DNA from: Botryobacter ruber
GTDB taxonomy: Bacteria > Bacteroidota > Bacteroidia > Cytophagales > Hymenobacteraceae
DNA: 64,000 bases
NCBI RefSeq assembly: GCF_003347595.2
Contig: NZ_QCZK02000035.1
Coordinates: forward strand, 124,001 to 188,000
Direction of reading: 5' to 3'
The notes below the pieces were generated by a model. That model was not told the DNA's origin, ran no database searches, and worked only from the letters and a program-made list of their open reading frames with translations. Positions 18,544 through 27,221 of this stretch are shown one piece after another (the stretch's first letter is position 1; every line of letters begins with the position of its first letter). The translations under genes and the position numbers were made by a program.

Positions 18544-19986
18544 ATGTGTCACCACCACGATGAAGTAGCACGACAGATGAGCCGGCGGGAATTCCTGACC
18601 CGCGGCGCGATGGCAGGCGTAGGCCTGGCAGCTTTGTCTTCTTTATTGCCCCAATCGCTGCTGGCTGCCGACAACGACCGGCTGGTGTTACCACACTTCC
18701 CGCCAAAGGTAAAGCGGGTGGTGTACCTGTTCCAGAGCGGCGGTCCGTCGCAGTTCGAGCTGTTCGATTACAAGCCGAAGCTGGCTGATATGTTCGGGCA
18801 GGAATTGCCGGCGTCCATTCGGGGCAGTCAGCGCCTGACGGGCATGACCTCCAACCAGAAATCTTTTCCGCTGGCGATGGGCAAAACGCAGTTTCAGCAG
18901 CACGGCAAAAGCCGCGCCTGGGTATCGGACCTGATGCCGCATACGGCGAAGGTGGTGGATGAGCTTTGCTTTATCAAGTCCATGCACACCGAAGCCATTA
19001 ACCACGACCCGGCCATCACCTTCTTCCAGACCGGCAGTCAGCAGGCGGGCAGGCCCAGCATGGGCTCCTGGATAAGCTACGGACTGGGCAGCGAAAACCA
19101 GAACCTGCCGGCCTTTGTGGTGCTGTTGTCGCGGGCCCGTAGCGGGGACCAGCCGCTGTATGCCAAGCTCTGGGGCAACGGCTTTCTGCCATCGGAGCAC
19201 CAGGGCGTTATTTTCCGCTCCGGCGACAGCCCCGTGTATTACCTCAACGACCCGAAGGGAATGGACCAGGCCAGCCGCCGCCGCATGCTCGACCACCTGA
19301 ACGAGCTGCACCAGCTGCAATATAAAAATGTGCAGGACGAGGAAATCAATTCCCGCATTTCGCAGTACGAAATGGCCTACCGCATGCAAAGCTCCGTGCC
19401 CGCCACCCTCGACATCAGCAAAGAGCCCGACTACATCTACAACATGTACGGCGAGGATGCCAGAAAGCCCGGTACCTTTGCCGCCAACTGCCTGCTCGCC
19501 CGCCGCCTGCTCGAAAAAGACGTACGCTTTGTGCAGCTCTACCACCAGGGCTGGGACCAGCACGCCAACCTGCCCAAAGACATCAAGCTGATGGCCAAAT
19601 CAGTGGACCAGGCTTCGGCTGCCCTCATCAACGACCTGAAGCAACGCGGCCTGCTGGATGAGACGCTCGTGATATGGGGCGGCGAGTTCGGGCGCACGAA
19701 CTATTCGCAGGGCAAGCTTACGCTGGATAACTTTGGCCGCGACCACCATCCCCGCTGCTTCACTATTTTTATGGCAGGAGCAGGCATCAAAAAAGGCTTC
19801 ACCTATGGCGCCACCGACGAGTTTGGTTACAACATCACCGAAAACCCGGTACACGTGCACGACCTGCAGGCCACCGTGCTGCACCTGATGGGCATCGACC
19901 ACGAGCGCATGGTCTACAAAAGCCAGGGCCGCCGCTTCCGGCTGACAGATGTAGCGGGAGAGGTGGTGAAGGGGATTCTGGCGTGA
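18544..19986 (+). CDS. DUF1501 family protein, Tat-exported
   Basis: The 480-residue product begins with a His-rich start and a twin-arginine signal (MSRREFLTRGAMAGVGLAAL, cleavage near LAADN). DUF1501 proteins belong to the alkaline phosphatase/sulfatase-like fold. Diagnostic stretches are RVVYLFQSGGPSQFELFDYKP, FIKSMHTEAINHDPA, QLYHQGWDQHANL, VIWGGEFGRTNYSQG and GRDHHPRCFTIFMAGAGI. The Asp/His residues in these blocks fit metal binding, but there is no sulfatase formylglycine motif. It lies 12 bases after the PSD1 gene, the classical partner in Planctomycetes. Reaction is unknown; a role with the cytochrome proteins in glycan catabolism is inferred from context. Confidence 0.92.
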   Translation: MCHHHDEVARQMSRREFLTRGAMAGVGLAALSSLLPQSLLAADNDRLVLPHFPPKVKRVVYLFQSGGPSQFELFDYKPKLADMFGQELPASIRGSQRLTGMTSNQKSFPLAMGKTQFQQHGKSRAWVSDLMPHTAKVVDELCFIKSMHTEAINHDPAITFFQTGSQQAGRPSMGSWISYGLGSENQNLPAFVVLLSRARSGDQPLYAKLWGNGFLPSEHQGVIFRSGDSPVYYLNDPKGMDQASRRRMLDHLNELHQLQYKNVQDEEINSRISQYEMAYRMQSSVPATLDISKEPDYIYNMYGEDARKPGTFAANCLLARRLLEKDVRFVQLYHQGWDQHANLPKDIKLMAKSVDQASAALINDLKQRGLLDETLVIWGGEFGRTNYSQGKLTLDNFGRDHHPRCFTIFMAGAGIKKGFTYGATDEFGYNITENPVHVHDLQATVLHLMGIDHERMVYKSQGRRFRLTDVAGEVVKGILA

Positions 19987-20032
19987 GAGGGGAGGTTTCA
20001 AATTCTTGGCATTTTTGGAGAAATAAAACCAG

Positions 20033-20199
20033 GCAAAAGACCTCGCTTGTGCGCAGCTCCTGTGAGTGTCTGACGGCAGAAAAGCCTGCTAAAGAGACAT
20101 TCCTGTAAATCCCAAAGCAATTTTTTAAAAGCAAGATAGTAAGCGTTTGAAGCAAAGGCCCAGACACTCGCAGGAGCTGCGCACAAGCGAGGTCTTTGC
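20033..20199. repeat. Long inverted repeat, element D
   Basis: Arms of about 39-40 bp (20033-20072 and 20161-20199, one base indel and one mismatch) contain GACCTCGCTTGTGCGCAGCT and its complement, with an 88-base centre. It lies after the DUF1501 gene in the 425-base gap 19987-20411. A copy of the interspersed motif begins 14 bases later. Confidence 0.85.
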
Positions 20200-20212
20200 T
20201 GCAGGTGCTTTT

Positions 20213-20244
20213 GCAGCAGAGGCAATGGAGGCAGGTGCAGAAAA
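20213..20244 (+). repeat. Interspersed intergenic motif copy
   Basis: Plus-strand copy, AGAGGCAATGGAGGCAGGTG, directly downstream of inverted repeat D. Confidence 0.65.
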
Positions 20245-20314
20245 GGTTTCGGACACTCATGTTTTAAAAACCTGCCGGGTTTGCCGTTTGAGCAGCAGCT
20301 ACAGGTACGACCGT

Positions 20315-20378
20315 CTACAAATATGCTAGCAATAGCCACTTCTGTTACAAAGGCTGTACCCGGGGGTGTGTAATTTAG
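20315..20378 (+). promoter_or_regulatory. Predicted operator and promoter for the GH3 gene (site 1 of 5)
   Basis: Half-sites CTACAAATATGCTAG (20315) and CCACTTCTGTTACAAA (20336) are 21 bp apart. The -7-like box TAATTTAG begins at 20371, 35 bp after the second half-site start. The same geometry occurs at four other promoters. The second half-site and box are the most degenerate of the set. The GH3 start is 34 bases downstream. Confidence 0.6.
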
Positions 20379-20411
20379 CCCTGACAAAAAGATTTATCAA
20401 ATACGCTTCCC

Positions 20412-22640
20412 ATGAAAATTCTACCAGCATTGCTTGCCTGTTGCCTCACGGCCTCCTCGCTATTCGCCCAGCGGATAGACGACAAAGAACTGCAGCCATT
20501 AACTGCCTTCAAAGCTTTTCCTGCTGGGGCGGTGTACCAGAATGCCAACCTGAGCCCCGAAGCGAGGGCGAAAGATGTGCTGAAGCACCTGACATTTGAC
20601 GAAAAGCTGCGGCTGACAGGCGGACATGTAAACTTTGGCTTTCCGGGCATTCCGCGGCTGGGGCTGCGACCAGCTACCATGGCCGACGCCTCGCAGGGCA
20701 TCCGCCTCAAGTCGATTGCCAGCGACGATAAGAGCACTTCTTTCCCACCCATGATCGCACTGGCAGCTACCTGGAATCCTGCGCTTGCCAAAGCGTTTGG
20801 CAAAAGCATCGGGGAGGAATGTAAAATACACGGCATCGATATCCTGCTGGGGCCGGGTATCAACATGCAGCGCCTGTCGGTGGGTGGCCGCAACTACGAG
20901 TACATGGGCGAAGACCCTTTCCTTACCTCCGCCATCGCCGTCAACTACATCAGCGGCTTGCAGAGCCTGGGCGTCATTGCCACGGCCAAACACTTCATCG
21001 CCAACGACCAGGAATTTGTCCGCCACATTGCCAGCAGCGACCTGGACGAGCGCACCCTGCGCGAAATTTACCTGCCGCCCTGGGAGGCGGCTGTGAAGCA
21101 GGCGAAGCTCAAAGGCATGATGTCGGGCAACAACGCCATCAACGGCATTCCGGCCTCCATGCACCAGCCCCTGCTCATGGACGTGATGCGCAGGGAGTTT
21201 GGCTTTACCGGCGTGGCCATGACCGATTGGCAGAACACCAACTACCACCCCGACCTCCAGTACCTGGTAGCAGGTTCAGGACTGAGCCTGCTCATGCCCG
21301 GCAACATCACCTTCAAGCAATACATCCAGCAGTTTGTGCAGCGGTATCCGGGCCGCAAAGCGGAAGTGGAAGCGGAGCTGGAAAAAATGATTTACCCCAA
21401 CCTGTTCACCCTCTTCGAGATGGGCGTGTACGACCGCTCCCCCAAAGACCAGGGCCTCCTCAGCACCTTACCCGCTCATAAGGTTACTGCCCGGCAGGTG
21501 GCCGAAGAAGCCATCTGCCTCCTGAAAAACGAAGGCAACATTCTGCCGGTGAAGGCCGGGAAGAAAATTTTGCTGACTGGTCCGGCGGAACTGCATAGCG
21601 GCACGGGCAGTGGTTTTGTAGCCGGCTACGACCACACCAACTACGCCGCAGGCCTGAAGCAGGTGTACGGCAAAAACTTCGAAGTAATTGAAAAGCCTGC
21701 AGACGAGCAGGTGAAAAAGGCGGATGTGGTGCTGTACCGCCTGAACAAGAAAGCAGGCGAAGGCTACGATGTGCCGTTTGAAGCGCCCGAAGACGTAGCA
21801 GAAGAGATTGAGCGCCTGGCCTCCCTCAACCCGAACGTAATTGTGCTGGTGAACTCGGCCAACGGGCTGCCCATGCCCTGGCTGGACAAAGTAAAAGGCG
21901 TATTGTGGACCTTCTTCCTGGGGCAGGAGCGGGGAAATGCGCTGGCCAATATTATCAGCGGCAAAGTGAGCCCATCGGGCCGGCTGCCTTTCACGCTGGA
22001 GCAGGACTTCCGCGATTCGCCGGACCCGCAGTTTAACTACCTGGGCGGCCAACCCTACTGGCACGGTGAAAACTCGCACTACAAAGAGTACTGGAAGGGC
22101 AACGAAAAAGATAGCAAAAAGGAACTGGCCAAACATGTAAAGCCGCACCAGCTGGTGCACATTCCTTACAACGAGGGTGTTTTTATGGGCTACAGGTGGT
22201 ACGAACGCTACAATAAACCAGTGCTGTTCCCCTTCGGGCATGGCCTCTCTTATTCCTCCTTCAGCTACAGCAGTCCCAAAATTTCAAAACCTGTTATCAG
22301 CGAAAAAGATTCGCTTTACATCCAGTTCAGGCTGAAGAACACCGGTAAACAGGCCGCCGCTGAGGTGGTGCAGCTCTACATAGCCGACAAAGAAGCATCG
22401 GTGGAGCGTCCGGTAAAAGAACTGAAAGCTTTCCAGAAGGTGTACCTGAAGCCTGGCGAAAGCAAAAATGTCGGTTTCTGGGTGCAGCCGCAGGACCTGG
22501 CTTTCTGGGACGTCAAAACCCACAACTGGAAAGCCGAGCCTGGCGAATTTGAAATAGCCATCGGCAGCTCCTCCAAAGACATCCGCCTTACCACCGGCTT
22601 TAAGCTGGAGCAGAAACTGGCGGCTAAAGAGACGATGTAA
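20412..22640 (+). CDS. Glycoside hydrolase family 3 (beta-glucosidase-like)
   Basis: The 742-residue exported enzyme has a signal peptide ending LFAQ. The N-terminal TIM barrel carries GRNYEYMGEDPFLTSAIA, VIATAKHFIANDQE and the nucleophile Asp272 in GVAMTDWQNT. The second alpha/beta domain (about 360-560; VNSANGLPMPWLDKVKGVLW) and a C-terminal fibronectin III-like domain (LFPFGHGLSYSSFSYS, then KNTGKQAAAEVVQLYI) complete the usual GH3 layout. It would release terminal beta-linked sugars from oligosaccharides in the periplasm. It is a single-gene unit between repeat D and the next promoter and appears to share its operator type with four other units here. Confidence 0.94.
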   Translation: MKILPALLACCLTASSLFAQRIDDKELQPLTAFKAFPAGAVYQNANLSPEARAKDVLKHLTFDEKLRLTGGHVNFGFPGIPRLGLRPATMADASQGIRLKSIASDDKSTSFPPMIALAATWNPALAKAFGKSIGEECKIHGIDILLGPGINMQRLSVGGRNYEYMGEDPFLTSAIAVNYISGLQSLGVIATAKHFIANDQEFVRHIASSDLDERTLREIYLPPWEAAVKQAKLKGMMSGNNAINGIPASMHQPLLMDVMRREFGFTGVAMTDWQNTNYHPDLQYLVAGSGLSLLMPGNITFKQYIQQFVQRYPGRKAEVEAELEKMIYPNLFTLFEMGVYDRSPKDQGLLSTLPAHKVTARQVAEEAICLLKNEGNILPVKAGKKILLTGPAELHSGTGSGFVAGYDHTNYAAGLKQVYGKNFEVIEKPADEQVKKADVVLYRLNKKAGEGYDVPFEAPEDVAEEIERLASLNPNVIVLVNSANGLPMPWLDKVKGVLWTFFLGQERGNALANIISGKVSPSGRLPFTLEQDFRDSPDPQFNYLGGQPYWHGENSHYKEYWKGNEKDSKKELAKHVKPHQLVHIPYNEGVFMGYRWYERYNKPVLFPFGHGLSYSSFSYSSPKISKPVISEKDSLYIQFRLKNTGKQAAAEVVQLYIADKEASVERPVKELKAFQKVYLKPGESKNVGFWVQPQDLAFWDVKTHNWKAEPGEFEIAIGSSSKDIRLTTGFKLEQKLAAKETM

Positions 22641-22652
22641 GCGGTGCAGCAC

Positions 22653-22686
22653 AGCAGCAGTGGTTGTGGTGGCAGGAGCAGCAGAA
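22653..22686 (+). repeat. Interspersed intergenic motif copy
   Basis: A plus-strand, less conserved copy (CAGTGGTTGTGGTGGCAGGA) beginning 13 bases after the GH3 stop codon. Confidence 0.5.
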
Positions 22687-22755
22687 TTTTTACAGTCCTG
22701 AACAGGGCACCAGGCAGCTCTTCAACACTTTACCTGTTACTATCCGTCATAACAG

Positions 22756-22819
22756 CTACAATTCTGACAGCAAAAGCCACAATAATTATAAGTCAGCTTT
22801 CCCGGAAGAAGTATATTTG
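22756..22819 (+). promoter_or_regulatory. Predicted operator and promoter of the six-gene sulfatase/GH operon (site 2 of 5)
   Basis: Half-sites CTACAATTCTGACAG (22756) and CCACAATAATTATAAG (22777) are 21 bp apart. TATATTTG, a full match to the Bacteroidota -7 consensus TAnnTTTG, begins at 22812, 35 bp after the second half-site. The first gene starts at 22925. Confidence 0.75.
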
Positions 22820-22924
22820 TGCAATTGCTAATGCCTGTTAGGCGTTGCCACGGGCAGAGCGCTTCGTGGCAGCTACAAAAGCCGGCGCAAACCCATCCGG
22901 ACAAAAAAAGGAAACCAATAGTTT

Positions 22925-24397
22925 ATGATAAAGCGAATCGCACACATCCTGCCTTTTCTCCTGCTGCTTACTGGCCTGGCACAGGCTGCGTTCAGGGGGG
23001 CGCCGGATACACAGGCGCCGCCACAGAAACCAAACGTGCTCTTCATCGTGGTAGACGACATGAATATGTGGAGCCTTTTAAAAGATTACCCGGTGCTCAA
23101 AGTGCCTGCCATTGAAAAGCTGGTTTCGCAGTCCTACGTTTTTAAGAACGCCGTTTGTGCAGCCCCGGTCTGCGTTCCGTCACGCGCTTCCTTTTTTAGC
23201 GGGAAATATCCGCACCATACGGGCGTGTACCGCAACGGGCCGGATGTGTGGAACGCTTCCGGCCTGCTGACCGAAGTGGAAGCTATGCCGGAACTGTTTA
23301 AGCGGAATGGGTACACCACCTGGGGCGGCGGCAAAACCTTCCATGTAAAACTGCCCGGTACACGTGAAAAAGACATGTTCGATAATCAGGTTTTCCACGG
23401 CAACTACGGGCCCTTTGAAACCGGCAGGGGGCATTGGATGGATATAAAACCCTGGGAAGGACCCGATACGGACTTTACGGATGTAGTAAATGCCGATGCA
23501 GCCACTGCTTTTCTGGGGCAGCAGCATAAGAAGCCTTTTTTTATGTATTACGGGCTTTACCGGCCACATTCGCCTTATACCGCACCCAAACGTTTTTTTG
23601 ACCTGTACGATGGCGTTAAATTCCCGAAGCCGCCCGGTTATGTGAAGAATGACCTGGCGGATGTGCCGCCAATGGGAAAGGACTTGTCGCAGGGGATGCA
23701 GCAGTTAACCAGGAAAGGTACTTCGCTGGAAGAAGCCTGGCAGGATTACCTCAAAGCATACTGCGCCAACACCTCTTTTGCCGACTGGAACCTGGGGCGC
23801 GTGCTGGAAGCGCTGGATAAAAGCCCCTATGCAGCAAATACCATTGTAGTGTTTGCATCGGACAACGGCTTTCATACCGGCACCAAAGACCACTGGACCA
23901 AACAAACCTTATGGGAACAGGCCGATGTCGTGCCATTCCTGATCAGGCTGCCCGGCGGAAAAGCGTATACCTGCCCGCAGACAGCCAACATGATCGATAT
24001 TTACCCAACGCTGGTAGAGTACTGCGGCCTGACACCGCCTAAACAGAAACTGGATGGGCAGAGCCTGGTACCTGTGCTGCACAATCCGGAATACCAGTGG
24101 AACCGCCCGGGTTTAACAACATTCGGCGAGAACTACTCCTCGGTGCGGAGCGAGCGATACCGGTACATCCGCTACCCGGATGGTTCGGAAGAGCTGTACG
24201 ATCACCAGACCGACCCCTACGAACATCACAACGTGGCCGCGAAAGCAGCTATGAAACCGGTTATTGCAGAACTGGCTAAGGCTATACCGGGCCGGTTCCA
24301 GAAGTCGGTGCCCTACAAAAATGAGGACGTGGCAGAAAAACAGGCTGCACCCGGCGCACCCAAAAAGAAAAATGCGTCAAATAGGAAAAAAAGTTAA
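22925..24397 (+). CDS. Sulfatase, S1 family, iduronate-2-sulfatase-like
   Basis: The 490-residue protein has a signal peptide (LAQAA region) and a metal block NVLFIVVDDMNMWSLLKDYP. This VDDMN form is typical of iduronate-2-sulfatase-like enzymes (SulfAtlas S1_7 branch, inferred). The formylglycine motif is CVPSRASFFSG (Cys83). A GKTFHV block replaces GKWHxG, which also fits the iduronate branch. Other blocks are PFFMYYGLYRPHSPYTAP, NTIVVFASDNGFHTGTKDHW and YRYIRYPDGSEELYDHQTDP. It ends in a basic tail (PKKKNASNRKKS). It is the first gene of a tightly spaced operon ending at 32642 and follows a predicted regulated promoter. Confidence 0.93.
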   Translation: MIKRIAHILPFLLLLTGLAQAAFRGAPDTQAPPQKPNVLFIVVDDMNMWSLLKDYPVLKVPAIEKLVSQSYVFKNAVCAAPVCVPSRASFFSGKYPHHTGVYRNGPDVWNASGLLTEVEAMPELFKRNGYTTWGGGKTFHVKLPGTREKDMFDNQVFHGNYGPFETGRGHWMDIKPWEGPDTDFTDVVNADAATAFLGQQHKKPFFMYYGLYRPHSPYTAPKRFFDLYDGVKFPKPPGYVKNDLADVPPMGKDLSQGMQQLTRKGTSLEEAWQDYLKAYCANTSFADWNLGRVLEALDKSPYAANTIVVFASDNGFHTGTKDHWTKQTLWEQADVVPFLIRLPGGKAYTCPQTANMIDIYPTLVEYCGLTPPKQKLDGQSLVPVLHNPEYQWNRPGLTTFGENYSSVRSERYRYIRYPDGSEELYDHQTDPYEHHNVAAKAAMKPVIAELAKAIPGRFQKSVPYKNEDVAEKQAAPGAPKKKNASNRKKS

Positions 24398-24435
24398 TAC
24401 CGCTCTTCTAGCCAGAGAATGATTGTAAGATAAAA

Positions 24436-25878
24436 ATGTATATGAAGTTGATAAACAGGTTTTTCGTATTGTTGGTCCTGCTGCTTTTGCAGGCGTTTGG
24501 AAGTAGCGCCCAGGTGTCGGGCAAGAAACCGAATATTATTGTTATCCTGGCCGATGATATGGGCTGGGGAGACGTGGGCTATCATGGCAGCAGCATCAAA
24601 ACGCCCAGCATCGACCAGCTGGCGAAAGAGGGAACGGAGCTGAACCGCTTTTATGTGGCGGCGGTATGCTCGCCTACCCGGGCCGGCTTGCTGACAGGGC
24701 GTTACCCGGACCGTTTTGGGTTGCGCACCACTGTTATTCCACCCTGGTCTAAATTTGGGGTTGATAGCGACGAGGTGTTTCTGCCGGAGATGCTGGCAAA
24801 GGCGGGCTACAAAAACAGGGCGATGCTGGGCAAGTGGCACCTGGGCCACTCCGACATCAAATATCACCCCATGAGCCGCGGCTTCACGCACTTTTATGGG
24901 CACCTGAACGGGGCGATCGACTATTTTACCCATAAAAGAGAAGGCGGCCTCGACTGGCACAACGATTTTAGTATGAGCCGCGACAAAGGGTACTCCACCG
25001 ATTTACTTACCGACGAAGCTATACGCAACATCAAAAGCTACAACGGGCAGTCGCCGTTCTTTATCTACCTGGCCTACAATGCCCCGCACGGACCATTGCA
25101 GGCTAAAAAAGAAGACATGGAGCAGTACGGCTACGACAGCAGCAAACCAGCTTTCGGTGGCAATCAGAACGACGAAGCCGAGAGCAAGTCCGGCAGAGGC
25201 AATACCCAGGAGCAAACCTATTCGGCCATGGTTTCCAACATGGACAGTAACATCGGCAGAATCATGAAAACGCTCAAAGACCTGAAAATAGATGACAATA
25301 CAATTGTACTTTTCTTTAGCGACAACGGCCCGGCGCCCCATATAGGCGGCTCTTCCAGTGGAGAACTGAGAGGTGCAAAATTTACGGAGTGGGAAGGCGG
25401 CGTGCGTGTACCGGCTGTAATCAGGTGGCCCAATGGCATGAAAGCTTCCGGTAAAATAAACCAGGTGATGGGCTATGTTGATGTGATGCCGACCTTGCTG
25501 GAAATTGCGGGTGTAAACGATCAACCCAAAAATCCTTTTGATGGCATGAGCATGGTTCAGGTGCTGACTGGTAAAAAGCAGGAGATTGACCGCAATTTTT
25601 ACCTCGGCTCCGGCGCTATCGTGAACAACAACTGGAAACTGATTACGGCTTCGGATAAGAACCCGAAAATGGAGTTAAAGGAAGACCAGCTTTTCCAGAT
25701 AGCGAAAGACCCGTCCGAAAAAGAGAATGTGGCCAAAAAGTTTCCGAAAGAATATGCTGCCCTGAAAGCAGCGCTTGCCAGATACGATGCCATTCAGTCG
25801 AAGGTAACAGTGCCACCTTACGCAGAAGGCCGGAAAGGTTTCAGGGCGCCAAAGGAGTGGACGGTAACACAGCAATAA
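24436..25878 (+). CDS. Sulfatase, S1 family, arylsulfatase A/B-like
   Basis: The 480-residue protein starts at 24436 or, equally plausibly, at the Met two codons later (24442). A signal peptide ends at GSSAQ. The metal block is NIIVILADDMGWGDVGYHGS and the formylglycine site CSPTRAGLLTG (Cys78). AMLGKWHLGHS, PFFIYLAYNAPHGPLQA, DNTIVLFFSDNGPAP and the substrate-pocket segment EWEGGVRVPAVIRWP follow, all as in arylsulfatases A/B and GalNAc sulfatases. It desulfates oligosaccharides outside the cytoplasm; positional specificity cannot be told. It is 38 bases after the previous sulfatase and 19 before GH27. Confidence 0.94.
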   Translation: MYMKLINRFFVLLVLLLLQAFGSSAQVSGKKPNIIVILADDMGWGDVGYHGSSIKTPSIDQLAKEGTELNRFYVAAVCSPTRAGLLTGRYPDRFGLRTTVIPPWSKFGVDSDEVFLPEMLAKAGYKNRAMLGKWHLGHSDIKYHPMSRGFTHFYGHLNGAIDYFTHKREGGLDWHNDFSMSRDKGYSTDLLTDEAIRNIKSYNGQSPFFIYLAYNAPHGPLQAKKEDMEQYGYDSSKPAFGGNQNDEAESKSGRGNTQEQTYSAMVSNMDSNIGRIMKTLKDLKIDDNTIVLFFSDNGPAPHIGGSSSGELRGAKFTEWEGGVRVPAVIRWPNGMKASGKINQVMGYVDVMPTLLEIAGVNDQPKNPFDGMSMVQVLTGKKQEIDRNFYLGSGAIVNNNWKLITASDKNPKMELKEDQLFQIAKDPSEKENVAKKFPKEYAALKAALARYDAIQSKVTVPPYAEGRKGFRAPKEWTVTQQ

Positions 25879-25897
25879 CAAAGGGTAACACTGCAAC

Positions 25898-27118
25898 ATG
25901 AGAATCTTATTCACCCTGCTACTGGCCTTCGTTTTTACAGGTTCGCAGGCGCAGGTACGGAAAGAGCTGGGCAATACGCCGCCCATGGGCTGGAACAGCT
26001 GGAACTGGTTCGGGAAAGAAGCCATCAACGAAAAATTAATCCGGGAGGTGATAGACGCTATGGCAGCCAGCGGACTAAAAGAGGCCGGTTATAACTACGT
26101 GGTGGTAGACGGCGGCTGGCGCGATACCAAACTCGGCCCGAACGGGGAGTTGCTGGTGCACCCCGAAAGGTTTCCGGGCGGCATGAAAGCTCTGGCCGAT
26201 TATGCCCATTCCAAAGGATTGAAGTTTGGCCTGCACACGACCCCCGGTTCGCATGATTGCGGCATGGACAAAGTAGGAGGCTGGGGCCACGAAGAAATTC
26301 ACGTGAAACAGATGGCCGACTGGGGCGTGGATTTTATAAAACTGGATAAGTGCCGTTTCTCGATGGACGAGCAACCCGATTACCCCCGCAACGACCCCCG
26401 CTGGAAAGCAGGTTGGCAAAAACCAACTAACCTCGAGACGGCCTATGCCACCTGGAGCAGGCTGATGAAAGACAGCGGGCGCGACATGGTACTCAGCGCC
26501 AGCGCCTACCAGTTCTTCGACTGGTACCCGGTACTTACGAACATGGGCCGCACCACCGGCGATATCAAATCCAAACAATCCGGCGGGGCTATTTTTGATT
26601 CGGAAAAGCCCGGCAGTGTAATGGCTATTGTGGAGAAAAACAACAGGCACTATAAAAGAGCAGGCGCCGGTTACTGGAACGATCCTGATATGCTGGTAAC
26701 AGGCAGCCAGGGGCTGACCCTGGAAGAACAGAAAGCGCACTTTGCCCTCTGGTGCATCATGAGCTCCCCACTGTTTTTAGGCAACGACCCCCGCGTGATG
26801 ACGGAGGAAGAAAAGCAGCTTATTACCAACAAACAAGCTATCGCTATCAACCAGGACCCGACCGAGCAGGGCCATCGCATTAAAGCAGAAGGCAAAGCAG
26901 AGGTCTGGGCCAAAAAGCTGAAGGACGGACGGTACGCTGTACTGCTCCTCAACCGCGACGCCACCGCCAGCAAAGAAATTACGCTCAACTGGAGCGACCT
27001 GGGCCTGAAAGGAAGCAAAACTGTAAAAGAGGTGTACGGTGCCAAAAGCTTAGGGGCGCACAAAGATAAATTTTCCAAATCTGTTCCGGCCCGTTCTTCT
27101 GTGTTTGTGGTGCTTTAA
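25898..27118 (+). CDS. Glycoside hydrolase family 27 (alpha-galactosidase-like)
   Basis: The 406-residue exported enzyme (signal peptide to GSQAQ) shows the full GH27 pattern. It has the PPMGWNSWNWFG substrate-binding start, YNYVVVDGGW, GLKFGLHTTPGSHDCG, nucleophile Asp150 in DFIKLDKC, acid/base Asp262 in GYWNDPDMLV, and SPLFLGNDPR. A C-terminal beta-domain (VWAKKLKDGRYAVLLLNRD) follows. GH27 enzymes remove terminal alpha-linked galactose or N-acetylgalactosamine; isomaltose and beta-arabinopyranose activities are also known. In this operon it would act after the flanking sulfatases have exposed the terminal sugar. Two tandem copies of the interspersed motif fill the gap to the next gene. Confidence 0.95.
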   Translation: MRILFTLLLAFVFTGSQAQVRKELGNTPPMGWNSWNWFGKEAINEKLIREVIDAMAASGLKEAGYNYVVVDGGWRDTKLGPNGELLVHPERFPGGMKALADYAHSKGLKFGLHTTPGSHDCGMDKVGGWGHEEIHVKQMADWGVDFIKLDKCRFSMDEQPDYPRNDPRWKAGWQKPTNLETAYATWSRLMKDSGRDMVLSASAYQFFDWYPVLTNMGRTTGDIKSKQSGGAIFDSEKPGSVMAIVEKNNRHYKRAGAGYWNDPDMLVTGSQGLTLEEQKAHFALWCIMSSPLFLGNDPRVMTEEEKQLITNKQAIAINQDPTEQGHRIKAEGKAEVWAKKLKDGRYAVLLLNRDATASKEITLNWSDLGLKGSKTVKEVYGAKSLGAHKDKFSKSVPARSSVFVVL

Positions 27119-27121
27119 GCC

Positions 27122-27201
27122 GGAGCAGTGGCTATGGTGGCAGGTGCAGAACAAAATATTGACTAACTAAGGAGCAGCGGAAATGGTGACAGCTGCAGTA
27201 A
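27122..27201 (+). repeat. Interspersed intergenic motif, two tandem copies
   Basis: Copy one (27122-27152) starts three bases after the GH27 stop and contains GCTATGGTGGCAGGTGCAGA. Copy two (27171-27201) contains GAAATGGTGACAGCTGCAGT. They are 49 bases apart. Copy two contains the ATG at 27183, which argues against that codon being the start of the next gene. Confidence 0.65.
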
Positions 27202-27221
27202 ATTTTTTTGAAGTGAATTTT

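Noticed and set aside
22644..22841. 65-residue open frame after GH3
   Set aside because: It overlaps a motif copy and the predicted operator, and has no family features.
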